DNA from: Argentina anserina
Taxonomy: Eukaryota > Streptophyta > Magnoliopsida > Rosales > Rosaceae
Direction: 5' to 3'
DNA length: 64,000 nucleotides
NCBI RefSeq assembly: GCF_933775445.1
Contig: NC_065875.1
Location: 4,477,001 to 4,541,000 of the forward strand
Shown: one piece after another, positions 32,194 to 44,632 of the stretch
Position numbering within the stretch: position 1 is the first letter of the stretch
Layout of the letters: each line of letters opens with the position of its first letter
Program-made: the position numbers and the translations under genes
The notes under the pieces: model-generated
The model's input: the letters and a program-made list of their open reading frames with translations, nothing else
What the model was told of the DNA's origin: nothing
Database searches by the model: none

Positions 32194-32400
32194 TTGAGCC
32201 GAGCCGAGCCGACTCTAAAAGACAAAATATACCCTCTCTATTCATCTTTATCACAATGTCATCCTTGGCATACTATAAATATCAGCAGACTTGGGTTTTG
32301 TTCCTCTTTCGTCCTCGAGCCAAGCCGACAAACCAAAGACAATTGTACCCCCTATATATATCTTTATCACAACCATGTTAGTCTTGGTATATGGTAATTT
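32194..32400. repeat. Diverged tandem duplication of about 130 bp
   Basis: Two diverged copies, one starting near GAGCCGAGCCGACTCTAAAAG (about 32207) and one near GAGCCAAGCCGACAAACCAAA (about 32317). Each is followed by an ATCTTTATCACAA block and a CTTGGTATA/CTTGGCATA block. Non-coding. Confidence 0.6.
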
Positions 32401-32911
32401 TTTTCCTCTTTCGCCCTCCGCCTTTTCAATATCTTCATCGGCCATCTGTTTCATTGAAAGCCTGAGTACATCGTTGGATCTTACACTTGCGCTGGGATGG
32501 CTTTTCAATAGCCGTGGAGCTTGAGGCACGCCTTCGTCTCCATTTTTGAGATTTAAGGTACATCATGTTTCTCAATTTTATGAGTTAATGCCAATTCAAT
32601 AAACATCATCTCAATCATTGCGCCAGTCTAGAGATTGGGAAAAGAGGAAATTCCTAATCTGAAGCAATTCGCATCATTGAAATGATAAGAAGACTATGAA
32701 TCGAGAGCTTAAAATTCTTGCATTATCGCCGCAACTGGTTACCTCTCTCTGTCGCTTCCACTTCTACATCTAGAGACCCAGCCTCCGAAGATCCCTATCA
32801 TTGAAGACTCACTTCCGCTGCTACAGAGTTACCTTTTGGGTTTGTAATTAATCTCAGAAGATGAATTATGATGTAAGGATTCATCGATTTCTTCATCTAT
32901 CGGCCGGCGAC

Positions 32912-33213
32912 TAAAAGAACAACCAGACTTTAAGCAGAAGTGTTTTTCTTACTCTCTGAATGATTGTTATTATTCAATTGAAATAAACTTGGCTTATAAA
33001 GACATTACAAATAACAGAAAAGCAAAAATGCAGCCCACATCTTTTAACAATCCTAAGATCGTGGTAAGTAGCTAAAGAAATAGTCAAAATAAAAACTGAA
33101 CTAAACAAGCTCCTAAATACCAGGAGTTATTGACTGACTTTGGAACAGAAGAAGACTATCCAACTTCAAACTCTACCAAACAGACATATGAAACTTTCAA
33201 AATGCTTCCAACA
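32912..33213 (-). repeat. 3' LTR of the copia element
   Basis: 302 bp, ending CTTCCAACA on the inner plus-strand side; outer terminus TAAAAGAAC where the partner LTR has TGAAAGAAC. Confidence 0.95.
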
Positions 33214-33479
33214 TACCCTCTCCTAAACTGAAGCTGTTGACTGCAACTCAGTTTATCTCACTCTTTGCCTTAACTCCAAGCAATCCACGAAGCTTCTCAA
33301 ATGTTTCCAGCTTCAAGGGTTTGGTCATGATGTCGGTAACCTGTTCATTAGTACCACAATATTCCAACTTCACAGCACCATCTCTTGTGAGTCACGTAAG
33401 AAGTGAAACCTCATATCTATGTGCTTGCTTCGACCGTGCATAACAAGATTCCTTGATAACTTAATTGTAGAACTATTAT

Positions 33480-35125
33480 CACAAAATACTGAGATGCACT
33501 TACAATTAGTATGACCAAGCTATTCAAGAATCCTCTTCATCCAAATGCCTTGGCATGCACAAGCAGCTGCTGCTACAAAGTTACAACAGGCTGCTTCTTT
33601 GAACACCATGATACAACTCCTTCACACATTAGAAAAACATATCCCGATGTGCTCTTTCTATCATCTAAATCACCAGCATAATCACTGTCTGTGAATGCAA
33701 GCAAAACTTCCTTGAATCATCTCTTGTAAAACACCCCCATATCCAGAGTTCGTGATAAATACCGAAGGATCCATTTTGCTGCTAACATGTGAGTCTCCTT
33801 GGGTTTAGCCATGAATCTACATCAAGTCTGGTCTGGTAGCTGTCAAATACATGAGACTACCAACCATTTGCTTGAACAGAGTTGCATCTACATCCACACC
33901 TCCATCTTCTGCATACAACTTAGTCCCTTGAACAATAGGATTTTTCACTGAATTACAGCCTCCCATTCCAAACCTATCAAGCACTTCCCTAGCATACTTT
34001 GTTTGATTCAAATGAATACCTTCGGAGTTTTGCTGTACCTCAACACCTAAAAAATATTTCATTTTTCCCAAGTCTGTCATGTCAAACTCCAGCTTCATAG
34101 ACCTTTTAAAGTCTTCACACATACCAACATCACTCCCTGTATATATCAGATCATCAACATAGAGGCTTACCACTAAGATTTTATCTCCTTCAGTCTTGAA
34201 AAAAAGAGTGGGCTCATAACTACACCTCACAAGTCCCTCCTTGACAAAATATCCCTCAATCCGACTGTATCAGGGTCTAGGTGCCTGCTTTAACCCGTAT
34301 AGAGCATTCTTGAGCTTGTAAACCTTGTCTTCTTCACCCTTTTGCACATAGCCTTGTGGTTGCTCTATAAATACTGTTTCACTGAATTCACCATGCAGAA
34401 AAGGCAAACTTCACATCCAATTGAAACACTGTCCAATCCTTTTGTGTAGCCATAGCTAAAACCATACGAATAGTATCCCAACGTGTCACAGGAGCAAAGA
34501 CTTCGTTGTAGTCTATTCCATACTTTTGAGCATAGCCTTTGGCTACAAGTCGGGCCTTGCATTTATCGATCTCTCCATTCTCATTCAACTTTGTCTTGTA
34601 CACCCATTTCACCCCGATCTTCTTAGCTCCTTTTGGTAGTTGTACCAGCTCCCAAGTCTTATTTTGGACAATGGCATCAATCTCCACATCCATTGCTGCT
34701 CTCCACTTTTCACTTTTTACAGCCTCTTCATAACTTGTTGGATCTTCATAAGAGATGAACGTGGCTAAGTTCTCCAAGTCTTCTACATCAGAGTAACCCT
34801 CCCTACTGACAAAATCTTGCATCCAACCAGATGCTCTTCTATTTCTTTTTTCAGGTAAGTTTGAAGAACTATCTTCAGATGAGCTTTGTTCACTACCTTC
34901 ATTAGAATCACTTTCAGCTTCTGATTCATTTTGATCTTCTTCATCTGCATCTTCTGTGTTTTCATTATCACATAAATCATGTTCACCATTATCATCTTCC
35001 CATGTAAGAACATCGAGCTTCATCTCTTTGCTTTTTCCCCAAATCCAACTCTCATTCTCTTCGAACACAACATCTCTACTGATTATAATTTTCTTGGCAA
35101 TAGGGTCAAACAATTTGTAGGCTTT
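33480..35125 (-). pseudogene. Copia reverse transcriptase and RNase H (broken)
   Basis: The frame 35113-34388 has NKTWELVQLPKGAKKIGVKW, CKARLVAKGYAQKYGIDYNE, VFAPVTRWDTIR and VFQLDVKFAF, then stops. The frame 34230-33817 resumes with LYVDDLIYTGS (catalytic YVDD intact), DLGKMKYFLGVEV and MVGSLMYLTATRPDL. RNase H remnants continue to about 33480. The frames are separated by stops and shifts, so no full-length enzyme is made. Confidence 0.9.
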
Positions 35126-35129
35126 AGAC

Positions 35130-35912
35130 TCATCACTATATCCGAGAAGAACACATTTGTAACTTTTATTGTCCAGCTTTGATCTCTTACAATCCGAGAT
35201 ATGAACATGGCCAATGCAACCAAAAACTCAGAAGTAGCCTACATTTGGTTTAACTCCACTCCAACATTCTTCTGGAGTCATATCTTTTACCACCATAGTA
35301 GGGCTCCTGTTAACACATGCACAGTCCAACGAACAGCTTCCGCCCAGAATGCCTTGGGCATTTCCTTCTCAGTAAGTAAGCATCGAACCATATTCATGAT
35401 AGTTCGATTCCTACGTTCTGCAACCCCATTTTGCTACGGAGTGTATGCTGTTGTAAGTTGCCTCATAATGCAATGAGCCTTAAAAAAATTGTTAAACTCA
35501 TTTGAGGTGAATTCACTACCTCAATCAATCCTTAAACAAACTAATACCACTTTCAGCTTCCTTCTCAACAATACTTTTAAAATTCTTGAAGGATGTAAAT
35601 GCTTCACTCTTTTCAGATAAATAGTATATCCAATTCTTCCTACTGTAATCATCAACAAAGCTCAAAATGTACCTTTTATTGCTGCTCGAAATTGGAGTAA
35701 TGGGACCACAGATATTTGCATGTATCAATTGCAACCTTTGAGTAGCCTTCCATTGACTTTTCTTTGGCATAACTACTCGATGTTGCTTTCTGATGTTGCA
35801 TACAGTGCACACTTTCCTTGCAGCTTTCAATTGAGGCAGCCCTTTTACAAGTTGCTTCTTTTGCAAAGTTATAAGACTTTGATTGTTCAAATGACCATAT
35901 CTCTGATGTCAA
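35130..35912 (-). pseudogene. Copia integrase (broken)
   Basis: From about 35908 the minus strand reads HQRYGHLNNQSL (integrase zinc-finger His), then CTVCNIRKQHR (Cys pair). The core follows with LQLIHANICGPI and SFVDDYSRKNW, then an open stretch to KD and a stop at about 35525. The second half lies in a shifted frame (DRGSEFTSNEF, then QNGVAERRNRT) down to about 35190, so the DDE core residues are recognisable but split. A TGA where Trp is expected separates it from the gag-protease frame at 35909. Confidence 0.88.
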
Positions 35913-37258
35913 AGATTAGTGGTGCTTTCAACTGTGGCTTGAAGACAATTTTGAACTTGTGACTTTACAGAGGCAAGTAATATAAACATTTTGTTTGCCG
36001 TCATCTGAGTATGCATTATAAGACCTCTTCTAGGATGGTAGACTTTGCATGCCCCCTCTCTAATCAAAATAGCCAGCCCCTTCTCTTGAAGTTGGCCGAT
36101 GCTCAACAAATTATTTGCAAGTTCAGGAATATAAAACACATCAGTCACTACCTGAGTTACTCCTTCAACTTCTAACTTGATGTTTCCCTTTCCCATTACC
36201 GTCATCCTTGAGTTGTTTCCCAGCTTCACTGAATGTCGAAATTGTTCATCAAAATCCACAAACCACTGCTTGTTCCCTGACATATGATTTGAGCAACCTG
36301 AGTCAAGAAACCAGACTCCTTCTCTACTGCAATTCTTCATCTCAACATGAGCCATCAGAAGTAGCTCCTCATCTTCATCCAATTCAACATAATTAGCTCT
36401 TTTCTCCCAGCTAGGACATTCAAATTGAAAATGCCCTAACTTATGACATTTAAAACACTCTACAGTAGCTTTGTTGAAACTTTGTCTACCTCCACCTCGT
36501 CCTCTTCCTCTAAAAGCTCCACGTCCTCTTCCTCCAAGTCTATCTTCAACCGAGACTTTAAGAACTTGCTCTTCTTTCTCATGCCCTTTCATCCTTTGCT
36601 CATGTATCAGCAGACTACTTTGTAACTCGTCAATTGTTAAAGTGTCCAAATCTTTTGATTCTTCCACGGAGCAAACAACATAGTCAAATTTTGGCGTCAT
36701 CGATCGTAGTATTTTTTCAATTATCACCACTTGCTCCATTGCTTCACCATGCATCTTCATTTTATTGGCAATTGTTAAGGTACGAGCAAAATAATCATCA
36801 ACACTTTCTCCAGCCTTCATCTCCAAGACCTCAAACTCCTTTCTTAGAGCTTGCCGTTGTGCTCTCTGCATCTTGCTGGTTCCTTGATATTTGAGATTCA
36901 TAGAATCCCAGATCTGTTTAGACGTATCCTTGACAAGGATAGTCTCCATAATTTTCTGATCTATGGCTAGAAACAAAGAACTCTTAACCTTGAGATCTTT
37001 CGACTTCATCTGCTCTACCAACTTACGTTGTTGCTCCATTTGCTGACGTTGCTCCTACCCTTGCTTCTGCTACCCTTCTATTTGATGTGTCCTCTCTGCT
37101 ACCACTGAAGAGAACGACCTTGGCTGACTGCTTTCAGCCTCTTGTGGCATCACCGGAATCTCAATCTCTATGACACTCCAACACTCATGCCACCGAATGA
37201 AATTTTCCATCGTCATGGCCCAATGATTATAGTAACCATCAAACCGTTGAATCGACAT
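35909..37258 (-). pseudogene. Copia gag and protease
   Basis: The frame opens at 37258 (MSIQRFDGYYNHWAMTMENF). Two TAG codons at about 37062-37072 interrupt it where CAG (Gln) would suit the surrounding Q-rich sequence. It is then open from 37039 to 35909. The gag UBN2-like part includes IWDSMNLKYQGTSKMQRAQ. A zinc knuckle CFKCHKLGHFQFEC is followed by the protease motif WFLDSGCSNHMSGN. Confidence 0.92.
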
Positions 37259-37357
37259 GACATAGGCACAAAGCTCCCCTCTGTATTCATTTTCACTCTT
37301 TTCTGGCTCTCACTCACACCTTTTCTCTTCTCCTCTTGGTCAGGTCCCTATGATGGG

Positions 37358-37369
37358 GCTCTGATACCA
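37358..37369 (-). other. Primer-binding site (initiator tRNA-Met)
   Basis: TGGTATCAGAGC on the minus strand, three bases inside the 5' LTR, complementary to the 3' end of plant initiator tRNA-Met as in most copia elements. Confidence 0.93.
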
Positions 37370-37372
37370 AAT

Positions 37373-37674
37373 TGAAAGAACAACCAGACTTTAAGCAGAA
37401 GTGTTTTGCTTACTCTCTGAATGATTGTTATTATTCAATTAAAATAAGCTTGGCTTATAAAGCCATTACAAATAACAGAAAAGCAAAAATGCAGCCCACA
37501 TCTTTTAACAATCCTAAGATCGTGGTAAGTACCTAAAGAAATAGTCAAAATAAAAACTGAACTAAACAAGCTCCTAAATACCTGGAGTTATTGACTGACT
37601 TTGGAACAGAAGAAGACTATCCAACTTCAAACTCTACCAAACAGACATATGAAACTTTCAAAATGCTTCCAACA
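37373..37674 (-). repeat. 5' LTR of the copia element
   Basis: 302 bp bounded by TG...CA on the plus strand (TGAAAGAAC...TTCCAACA) and followed by the GCGAC target duplication. Confidence 0.95.
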
Positions 37675-37679
37675 GCGAC

Positions 37680-39590
37680 AACATGTCAGTTGTGTTTTCT
37701 GAGTTTCATTTACGTTGGCTGCTAATTGTTTCCTGTGGATTTTGAGATTGGATCTATGGGTTTATTAGCTCTGTCTTGACATTGGATCTATGGGTTTTTG
37801 TTGGCATTCTCTCTTTCGTACAAATATGAATCTAACAACTATAAATATATGGTTTTTTGCTCCTTGCCGGATTGCAGTCTAACAACTATAAATCAGCAAT
37901 TTTTCTTATTCTCTTTATCCTTCCTTTATTATGAAGTTTACTGTTTCTAATTGGCTTTTCCTGAATTTGCGTTTGGTTTTTTTACTCTCTCTTTTCTTCA
38001 CGCTCTGTACTCTTCTTCAATCTAGACCGGTGCTCTTTATTTAATGTTTGTGGTATGTTATTTATGTTCATTGATGATGTTCCTTCAAATTGAATATCTA
38101 TATTTTGGTGTTGCTTTTGTAGTCTTTACAAAATTTTAAAATAGCATCAGAATATTTTCTTTTTGTTTTTTCAATAGGATTGTAGTAACCCAATCAGGTT
38201 AGGATTTAGTTCAGGTTATCAAAAATTGTGAGGGTATTTAATATGCCTAAACAGACAAGGTAGGCCGGTGTAGGAGATTATTTTTGGGTTTCTACTATGT
38301 GATTAAAATGGATTCCTGAGTTTCATGTTACATAAATCGATCTCCCGGTTGGCTCATAAGTTCAATCAGTAAGTTCTTTTAAGTTATTTTTGTTCAGAGG
38401 AAAATAGGATTCTGACTATATATACGGATCGGTTTTTGTTTGTTTTGTTTTGAGATGAATATCTTTTAGGATTAGGCGTTGCTGGTCGTTTCGTTTCAGT
38501 TGTTTTGATGGTAGCATTGTTTCAATAGCATGTATGATTGTATTCATATAAGCTTAGATGATAGAATATCGTATTGGTCAACTAACTGACGCTTTATCAA
38601 TTACTTTCTTTAATCTGCCTTGCTCCTATATACATGATACTAGCGAACCAAGATATATGGAATATGATGCCTTACTCCTATTCAATGCCATAGTCATATT
38701 CACTCAACTGAACTTGGATCCGTATTTTCATGGCAGCTTGACTAATGTCTATCATCCAAGATTTCATCAGTGAAATTTAATTTTGGACTACAAATTAACC
38801 ACTAACCTACATAACCTTTTGTGCTTCTTCATGCAAAACCTTTATTTTTTAAGCCTAGGCTATGTTGGCCTATACCAATCCCAGCAACTGTTATTTTAAT
38901 TCATTGCTTATATAAGAGATATTGATATTTTCATAAGTATTGTGCTTCATTGAGAAAGGGGGAGTTCTAATAGAAAAAATATATATTGATTGTTGTTGCG
39001 CATCACTGATATAATTGTCCTTTTTTGTGTAACTATTTCAGATCGGTTTCTTAAACTTTTCAACTAACTAGACCCTTTGTTGCATATGCATGATCTTCAT
39101 AGATGTAATTTGTGCTTGACACGAATTATATGATACATTTTCTATAATTCTGAAATCATGTATGCTTAATCTTCTTACTGTCAAATATTTCATTTATTCT
39201 TCTTCTATGGAATTTAATTCCTACTCTTTATTGCATTGCAGCTATGTTAGCAAGAAGAAATCGTTTATGTGCCATTAAATTAATATAGGACATTTTGGGA
39301 AGTCTTCAATATGGCAGAAGCACACCAAACTTGCTCCTCTTTTTGTAAATTCAGGGTTGTTTATGTGTATGGATGCCAGTTTGTAATTCCCGATGTTAAA
39401 CTTTTGATTGAAGCAATACTATTGATGCAATATCCTTCGTGATATAGATCGAGCATATAGCTTTTTTAAGCGACAACATATATTTATTGTATTGTAATGG
39501 ATCACCATAAATCCATAATGTAATATGTAATATCACATGCTACATTGTCCATCTTCTCCATTAAATATTCAAAAACTAATCTATTGTGGA
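37680..39590. other. Helitron interior, non-coding
   Basis: AT-rich sequence between the copia insertion and the Helitron 3' hairpin. No credible exons or captured gene recognised. Confidence 0.45.
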
Positions 39591-39593
39591 TAA

Positions 39594-39629
39594 CCCGCGG
39601 CTGGGCGCGGGCGCGGGCGAGCTTTCTAG
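39594..39629 (+). other. Helitron 3' hairpin and CTAG terminus
   Basis: CCCGCGGCTGGGCGCGGG forms a 6-bp GC stem; CGCGGGCGAGCTTT and then CTAG follow, next to a host T. This is the standard Helitron 3' end layout. Confidence 0.75.
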
Positions 39630-40020
39630 TTGGTACTGTTCAAGTTTGAAGTATAGTAACTTATGTAAACGCCCTTGAGAAATATATCATCAGCAAGACA
39701 TTATCTAGAATCCAATGTAAAAGGTAAAAACTGATGAGGTTAATATCAATGCATGGTGGTAAAAATAAATAAACAACTAATATTACACAATGTATAATTT
39801 CTAGAGTGAAGATTTTTCTTAAATAAACTCTCAACTTTCTTCTCAAAAGTTTTTTTTTTCAATTAACTCAACGAGTACTACAATCTAAACGAAGACTTTG
39901 TGTTCTTGAAACCTAGGCATAGAGGAAAAATATTAATAGAAAACAAATCTTTATACAATCGACTACAAATCAATTAGTTTATGAAAGATTTTATTGTTTA
40001 CTATTTACTCTTTTGAATTC
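39630..40020. other. Short intervening AT-rich sequence
   Basis: Between the Helitron end and the TIR element. No gene or repeat identified. Confidence 0.4.
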
Positions 40021-40084
40021 TAAGGACATCTCCAATCATCTAGTCAAATGACAAATGGAGGCTCCAACAACTAGTTTTGACCTT

Positions 40085-40470
40085 TTTGATCCTCTCCAAT
40101 AACAATGTCAATTTTGACGTGGCAGTGTTAATTCCAACATGTAATTGACATTGAACTCAGTACTGTCAAATTTGACATTATAAGAGCAACTCCAATAAAG
40201 AAGTTAAAAAAATTTGTCAAATTTTGAATTTGGAATTATCAAGTTTAACAATCACCTACTCCAACAAAAATGTCTAATTCAAATATTATTGTAATATATT
40301 TTTCCTTAAAGAAGAGACCGAAGAAATGAGAGAGTAGAGAGAGAGAGGAGAGAAAAAAATATATAAAGATTTGAAAGACATTTCTTTTCTTCAATGTCAA
40401 ATTTGACATTGCTCTACTCATGTTAAATATGGACAAAAGTTGTTGCCACATTGGAGTTGATACGGAGCTT
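40085..40470. repeat. Nested small inverted-repeat modules
   Basis: Pairs such as GTCAAATTTGACATTATAAG and GTCAAATTTGACATTGCTC, and AGCAACTCCAATAAAG against the complement of ACATTGGAGTTG, show one or two further MITE-like palindromes packed inside the left part of the TIR element. Limits are approximate. Confidence 0.5.
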
Positions 40471-41527
40471 ATTCGGTCCACCGCCGTGGCGCTCCACAGC
40501 ATGAAATTCACCGTGCGTGCCAAACACGAATGATATGGCGCGTCGCGTGCTCACAAAGGGTAAACAATCCGAGAAGAAAGCAATGAAATTCACCGCACGT
40601 CGTGTCCATGCTTCCCAGAAGTTCGTTGACGGAGGAACCTTTACCATCTCCAGTTGAAAGAAAGCAATGAGAATATGAGATGAACTTCTAGAAATTGGGA
40701 AGAGAACAAGGAGTATAGATTAAACCCATTAAAATTGGAATTAAGAATCAAACAAGAATTGAGCAGTGCAGATTGAGATTACTGGGCATGAACTAAGAAG
40801 CTTTCCAGAGCATTGATGGCATTGCTAAGAAGAAAGAGAACCACGGCGGTGTTAAACCTAGAAAAGAAAAGCTTAGAGCTAGTTAGACACCAATCCAATA
40901 AATTGATGGAAGAATAGGATTAGACTCACCAAATCGTGGTCTAGAATCGCTGGAACCTTGGGAAGTCGTCGGAACCATGAAAGCTCGGCATACATTGCGA
41001 TCTCCGACGAGACTGTGAATTGAATGGAAACAATGATCGATAAGTATGGGCTTGTAGAGGAGAATGTGTAGAGAACGAATATGTTGATGCATGTGCTAGA
41101 CCTCACCGGACGACGGCGACGCGAGGTTGAGAATGAGGCGGGGTGGTGGTCTGGTCTCGGTGTGAGAGAGAGAGGTTGAAATGAGAGGAGATGGGTTTTT
41201 AAATAAAATAGAGATTGGGCCGGATCTTGGGCTCAAGCCTTAGTTAAAAAGAGAAAAGGCTTTAGGTTTTCTTTAGTCTGAAAACTGAAACCCAAACTGA
41301 AAATCAATTTTCTAAAAACATTTTAAAAATAAGTAAAAAATTTAGAGATATATAAAAACAAAACCAAGAGTCGGAAAAATATTTTGAAGATGTTTTCAAG
41401 CTTGTGGCGAGATATAGTTTAATATCAACGTACTAAAATACTTTTTGATATTAGAGAAAATGTCGATTAATTAGTTATAAGTATCAGTAATTGATATTTA
41501 AAAATCTCAGGTATTACATTTGGCACC

Positions 41528-43680
41528 AGCCAATATGATCAGTACGTATATTTAGGGACCATATAAAAATTTGGTCCACTTTGCACCTCATCTGACCTTT
41601 ATATTATAACCTTTATACTAAATTTAAAATAAAATTGTAGCATTATGAAACAACTATATGAAAGTAACTTTTTAGGATTAATCGACATTAGCCGATGTGA
41701 TCGGTATATAAATTTAGTGATCCAGTAAAAACATTATTTCATTCGGACTTCGTTTGACCGTCAGAATTTTAAGTAAACCGAAAACACGACTAATACGGCT
41801 TAAGAGATGACCTATTTCCGGGATGCGAACACCGAAAGCCGTTTGCATATCTGAAATCACCTAATTTTATTTACCAAGCGTGCGCGGTCGAATTGAGGAA
41901 ACTCATTTGGCAAAGCCGATCAATGAGGTTTTAATATGTCAAAACGACTTTTTTGTTAACTATAGGTACAGACGGCCAAACCGTGTCCAAAACTGATAAA
42001 AAATTTACGGGGTCCCTAAATATATATACCAATTACATCGGTTAGTGTTGATCAACCATATTCCAAACTAGAGTTGTTGATCACCGAAGTATCTACTAAT
42101 GTAATATAACCTTTATATTAGATTTAAAATAAAACAATCGTATTATGAAGCGACTATATGAATAAAACTTCTTGGGATCGATCGACACCGGCCGATATGA
42201 TCGGTATATATATTTAATGATCCTGTAAAAATTTCATCCAATTCAGATCGCATTTAACCATCGAAATTTTTGATAAACCGAAAACAACACTAATAAGCCC
42301 TAATGATGACCTATTTCCGGGATGCGAATGTCAAATATTTTTGCGTATCTAAAATCACCTAATCTTTTTCACCAAGGGTGCGCAGTCGTTTTGAGGAAAC
42401 TCATTTGGCAAAGCTCCGGTCAATGAGGTTTTAATATGTCAAAACGCCTATTTTTCGTTGACCGTAGGTAAGGACGGTCAAACTATTTCCAAAACGGAGG
42501 AAATTTTTACGGGATTTCTAAATATATATATTGATCACATCAGCTGATGTCGATCGACCGTATTCTAAACTGGAGTTGTTGATCGCCAAAGTGTTTACTA
42601 ATGTATCATAATTCATAAGTTTAAAATAAAACTATCGCATTATGAAGCGATTATAATAAGGAAACTTCTCGATATCGATCGACACCAGTCGATGTGATAT
42701 ATATATATATTTTTTTTTTTAGTGACCCTGTAAATTTTTTTCCAATTCGGACCTCGTTTGACCGTTGCAATTTTTGGTAAACCGAAAACAACATTAATAA
42801 GCCTTGAGGGATGACCTATTTCCGTGATGCGCATGCCAAAATTCGTTTGCATATCTAAAATCACCTAATTTTTTTCACCGAGGGTGTACGGTCGTATTGA
42901 GGAACTCATTTGGCAATGCCCCGGTCAATAGGGTTTTGAATATGTCAAAACATCTTTATTTAGTTGACCATATGTATGAACGGTCAAACCATATCCAAAA
43001 CTGATGAAATTTTTACGGAGTCCCTTAATATATATAGCGATCACATCTATTGGTGTCGATCGACCATATTTCGAACTGGAGTTGTCGATCGATTAAGTGT
43101 CCACTAATGTATCATAACCTTAATATTAGGTTTAGAGTAAAACTACCGCATTATGAAGAGACTATATGAATGAAATTTCTCGGGATCGATCGATAATGGC
43201 AGATGTTATCAGTATATAAATTTAGTGTCCCTGTAAAAATTTCATCAAATTCATATCTCGTTTGATAATCGGAATTTCTTGTAAATCGAAAACACCACTA
43301 ATTCGCCCTAAGGGAGGACTTATTTTCAGGATGTGAATGCCGAAAATCGTTTACATATATGCAATCACCTAATTTTTTTCACCAAGCGTAGGTAGCCGCA
43401 TCGCAGAAACCTTTTTGGCAAGATCCCGGTCATTGGGGTTTTAATATGTCAGAACTTTTTTTTATGACCGTAGGTACGAACTGTCAAACGAACTCAAACC
43501 ATGTCCAAATAAAACGAAATTTTTATAGAATACCTGAATTTATATACTGATTACATCAGTTGGTATCGATTTTGTATATTTTGAACTGAAGTTATCTATA
43601 GTTGAAATTCTGCTAATGTATCATAACTTTTATACTAGATTGATTATAAAATTGACGCATTATGAAGCGAATATATGAAA
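41528..43680. repeat. Tandem array A of a roughly 500-bp repeat
   Basis: Diverged head-to-tail units recognised by recurring landmarks: GATCGATCGACACC, GGTATATATATTTA, AAAAATTTCATCCAATTCGG, GATGACCTATTTCCGGGATG, CATTTGGCAAAG and TTTTAATATGTCAAAACG. Unit starts fall near 41690, 42188, 42685 and 43195, with a partial unit at 41528. Each unit begins and ends with inverted copies of the same roughly 70-bp sequence. No coding capacity. Confidence 0.85.
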
Positions 43681-44400
43681 GAATCTTGTAGTACTCGAGA
43701 TTTTTAATTCAGATAACTGAAAATTTATGACTAACTAATCTACATTTTATTTAAATATCGAAAAATGTAGTTTAATGTGTAAATATATGTTTAAAATGTT
43801 TTCTGAAAATTTATTTTTCAGTTTGGTTTTAGGCTTTTAGAAGCCCAAGTCAGTTCTTTTTTGAACCCAAAAACTCGGGCCCAAGACCCGAGCCCATTTA
43901 CTTTTCATTAAAATCCCTTCAGCCACTTCATCCCTTCTCTCTTCATTCCACCCGACACGCGTGCTCTTCTCTCTCTCTCTCTCTCTCTCACCGAAACCAG
44001 ACCACCGCCACAGTCCGGCGAATCCAGCCACATGCAATCATACCTTCGTCTTCCTCTTGTGCTCCTCTACACTGCTATACTAGTAAATCAAGCACATGAC
44101 CCGTTATAGAAGAAATCGAAATTTGAGTAGTGAAGAGCAATCAGAGATTGCAGCTTCGCCGTCGAGCTCTGACGAGGCTCCAATTTGGACGATACACATC
44201 TCCCAAAACCAGACCTTTCCACTGTTACAAGCTCTCCGAGCAAAACCCAGATCAGACCCATCATTTTTCCGACGACCCAGACTCTGATTTTGTCGGTCTT
44301 CGCCATTGTCTCGTCTTTCGAAGCTTCCTACCTTCAATTGCAGACGACCCATGTGCCCTTTGTGGAAGTGAGCGTGAATAGGACTAACTAGAGAGAGAAT
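43681..44400. other. Gene-like low-complexity sequence in TIR element, no supported gene
   Basis: Contains a (CT)n tract near 43968-43990 and several short overlapping ORFs on both strands (for example 44088-44352). None matches a family I recognise, and no splice structure is evident. It could be a captured 5' UTR or exon fragment. Confidence 0.35.
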
Positions 44401-44632
44401 AAGATGGAGTGTCTGATATATCTATCCCACGTGCAGGATTAAAGGCAAATGTGTTACTTTTACTGCACCACTGACTGACTGCCACATCATTAAGTCAGAT
44501 GCCGTAACCCTCCACGGCTGTGGAGGGAATAAGTTTCGGAGTTGATAGGACCTCACAAAACTAGTCAAAAATGTTTGTTGAGCCCTCTGACTCTCCACAT
44601 GACTTTTGACTAAATGGTTGGAGATGGCCTAA

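Larger units (their letters stand above)
32907..37679 (-). mobile_element. Ty1/copia LTR retrotransposon, complete structure, coding decayed
   Basis: LTRs at 32912-33213 and 37373-37674 (302 bp each) differ at about seven positions by eye (near 98% identity). A 5-bp target duplication GCGAC lies at 32907-32911 and 37675-37679. The primer-binding site for tRNA-iMet (TGGTATCAGAGC on the minus strand, 37369-37358) is next to the 5' LTR. A polypurine stretch (GGAGAGGGTA on the minus strand, about 33214-33223) precedes the 3' LTR. Internal order on the minus strand is gag, protease, integrase, RT, RNase H, which is the copia order. The 3' LTR begins TA instead of TG at the outer edge, a single-base change. 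Confidence 0.95.
32141..39629 (+). mobile_element. Probable non-autonomous Helitron, containing a copia insertion
   Basis: The right end has the Helitron signature: a GC-rich hairpin (CCCGCG/CGCGGG, 39594-39611), a short spacer and CTAG at 39626-39629 followed by T. The left end is proposed at TCCTATATACTATTTC (32141) because a very similar TCCTATATATTAT occurs at the start of the second candidate Helitron. Removing the 4.76-kb copia leaves about 2.7 kb with no RepHel ORF. The right end is well supported; the left end is tentative, since the base before TC is T rather than the expected A. Confidence 0.55.
40024..44629. mobile_element. 4.6-kb TIR element with TAA duplication (PIF/Harbinger-like, non-autonomous)
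   Basis: Left terminus GGACATCTCCAATCATCTAG and right terminus (complement) GGCCATCTCCAACCATTTAG continue as inverted repeats for about 60 bp. TAA flanks both sides (40021-40023 and 44630-44632). A 3-bp TTA/TAA duplication is the PIF/Harbinger hallmark. No transposase is recognised inside; instead it carries smaller inverted-repeat modules at the left and a tandem array (41528-43680). An alternative is a small MITE expanded by later insertions. Confidence 0.6.

Noticed and set aside
44088..44391. Five overlapping ORFs of 63-83 codons on both strands
   Set aside because: No frame shows domain, splice or codon evidence; kept only as unclassified gene-like sequence.
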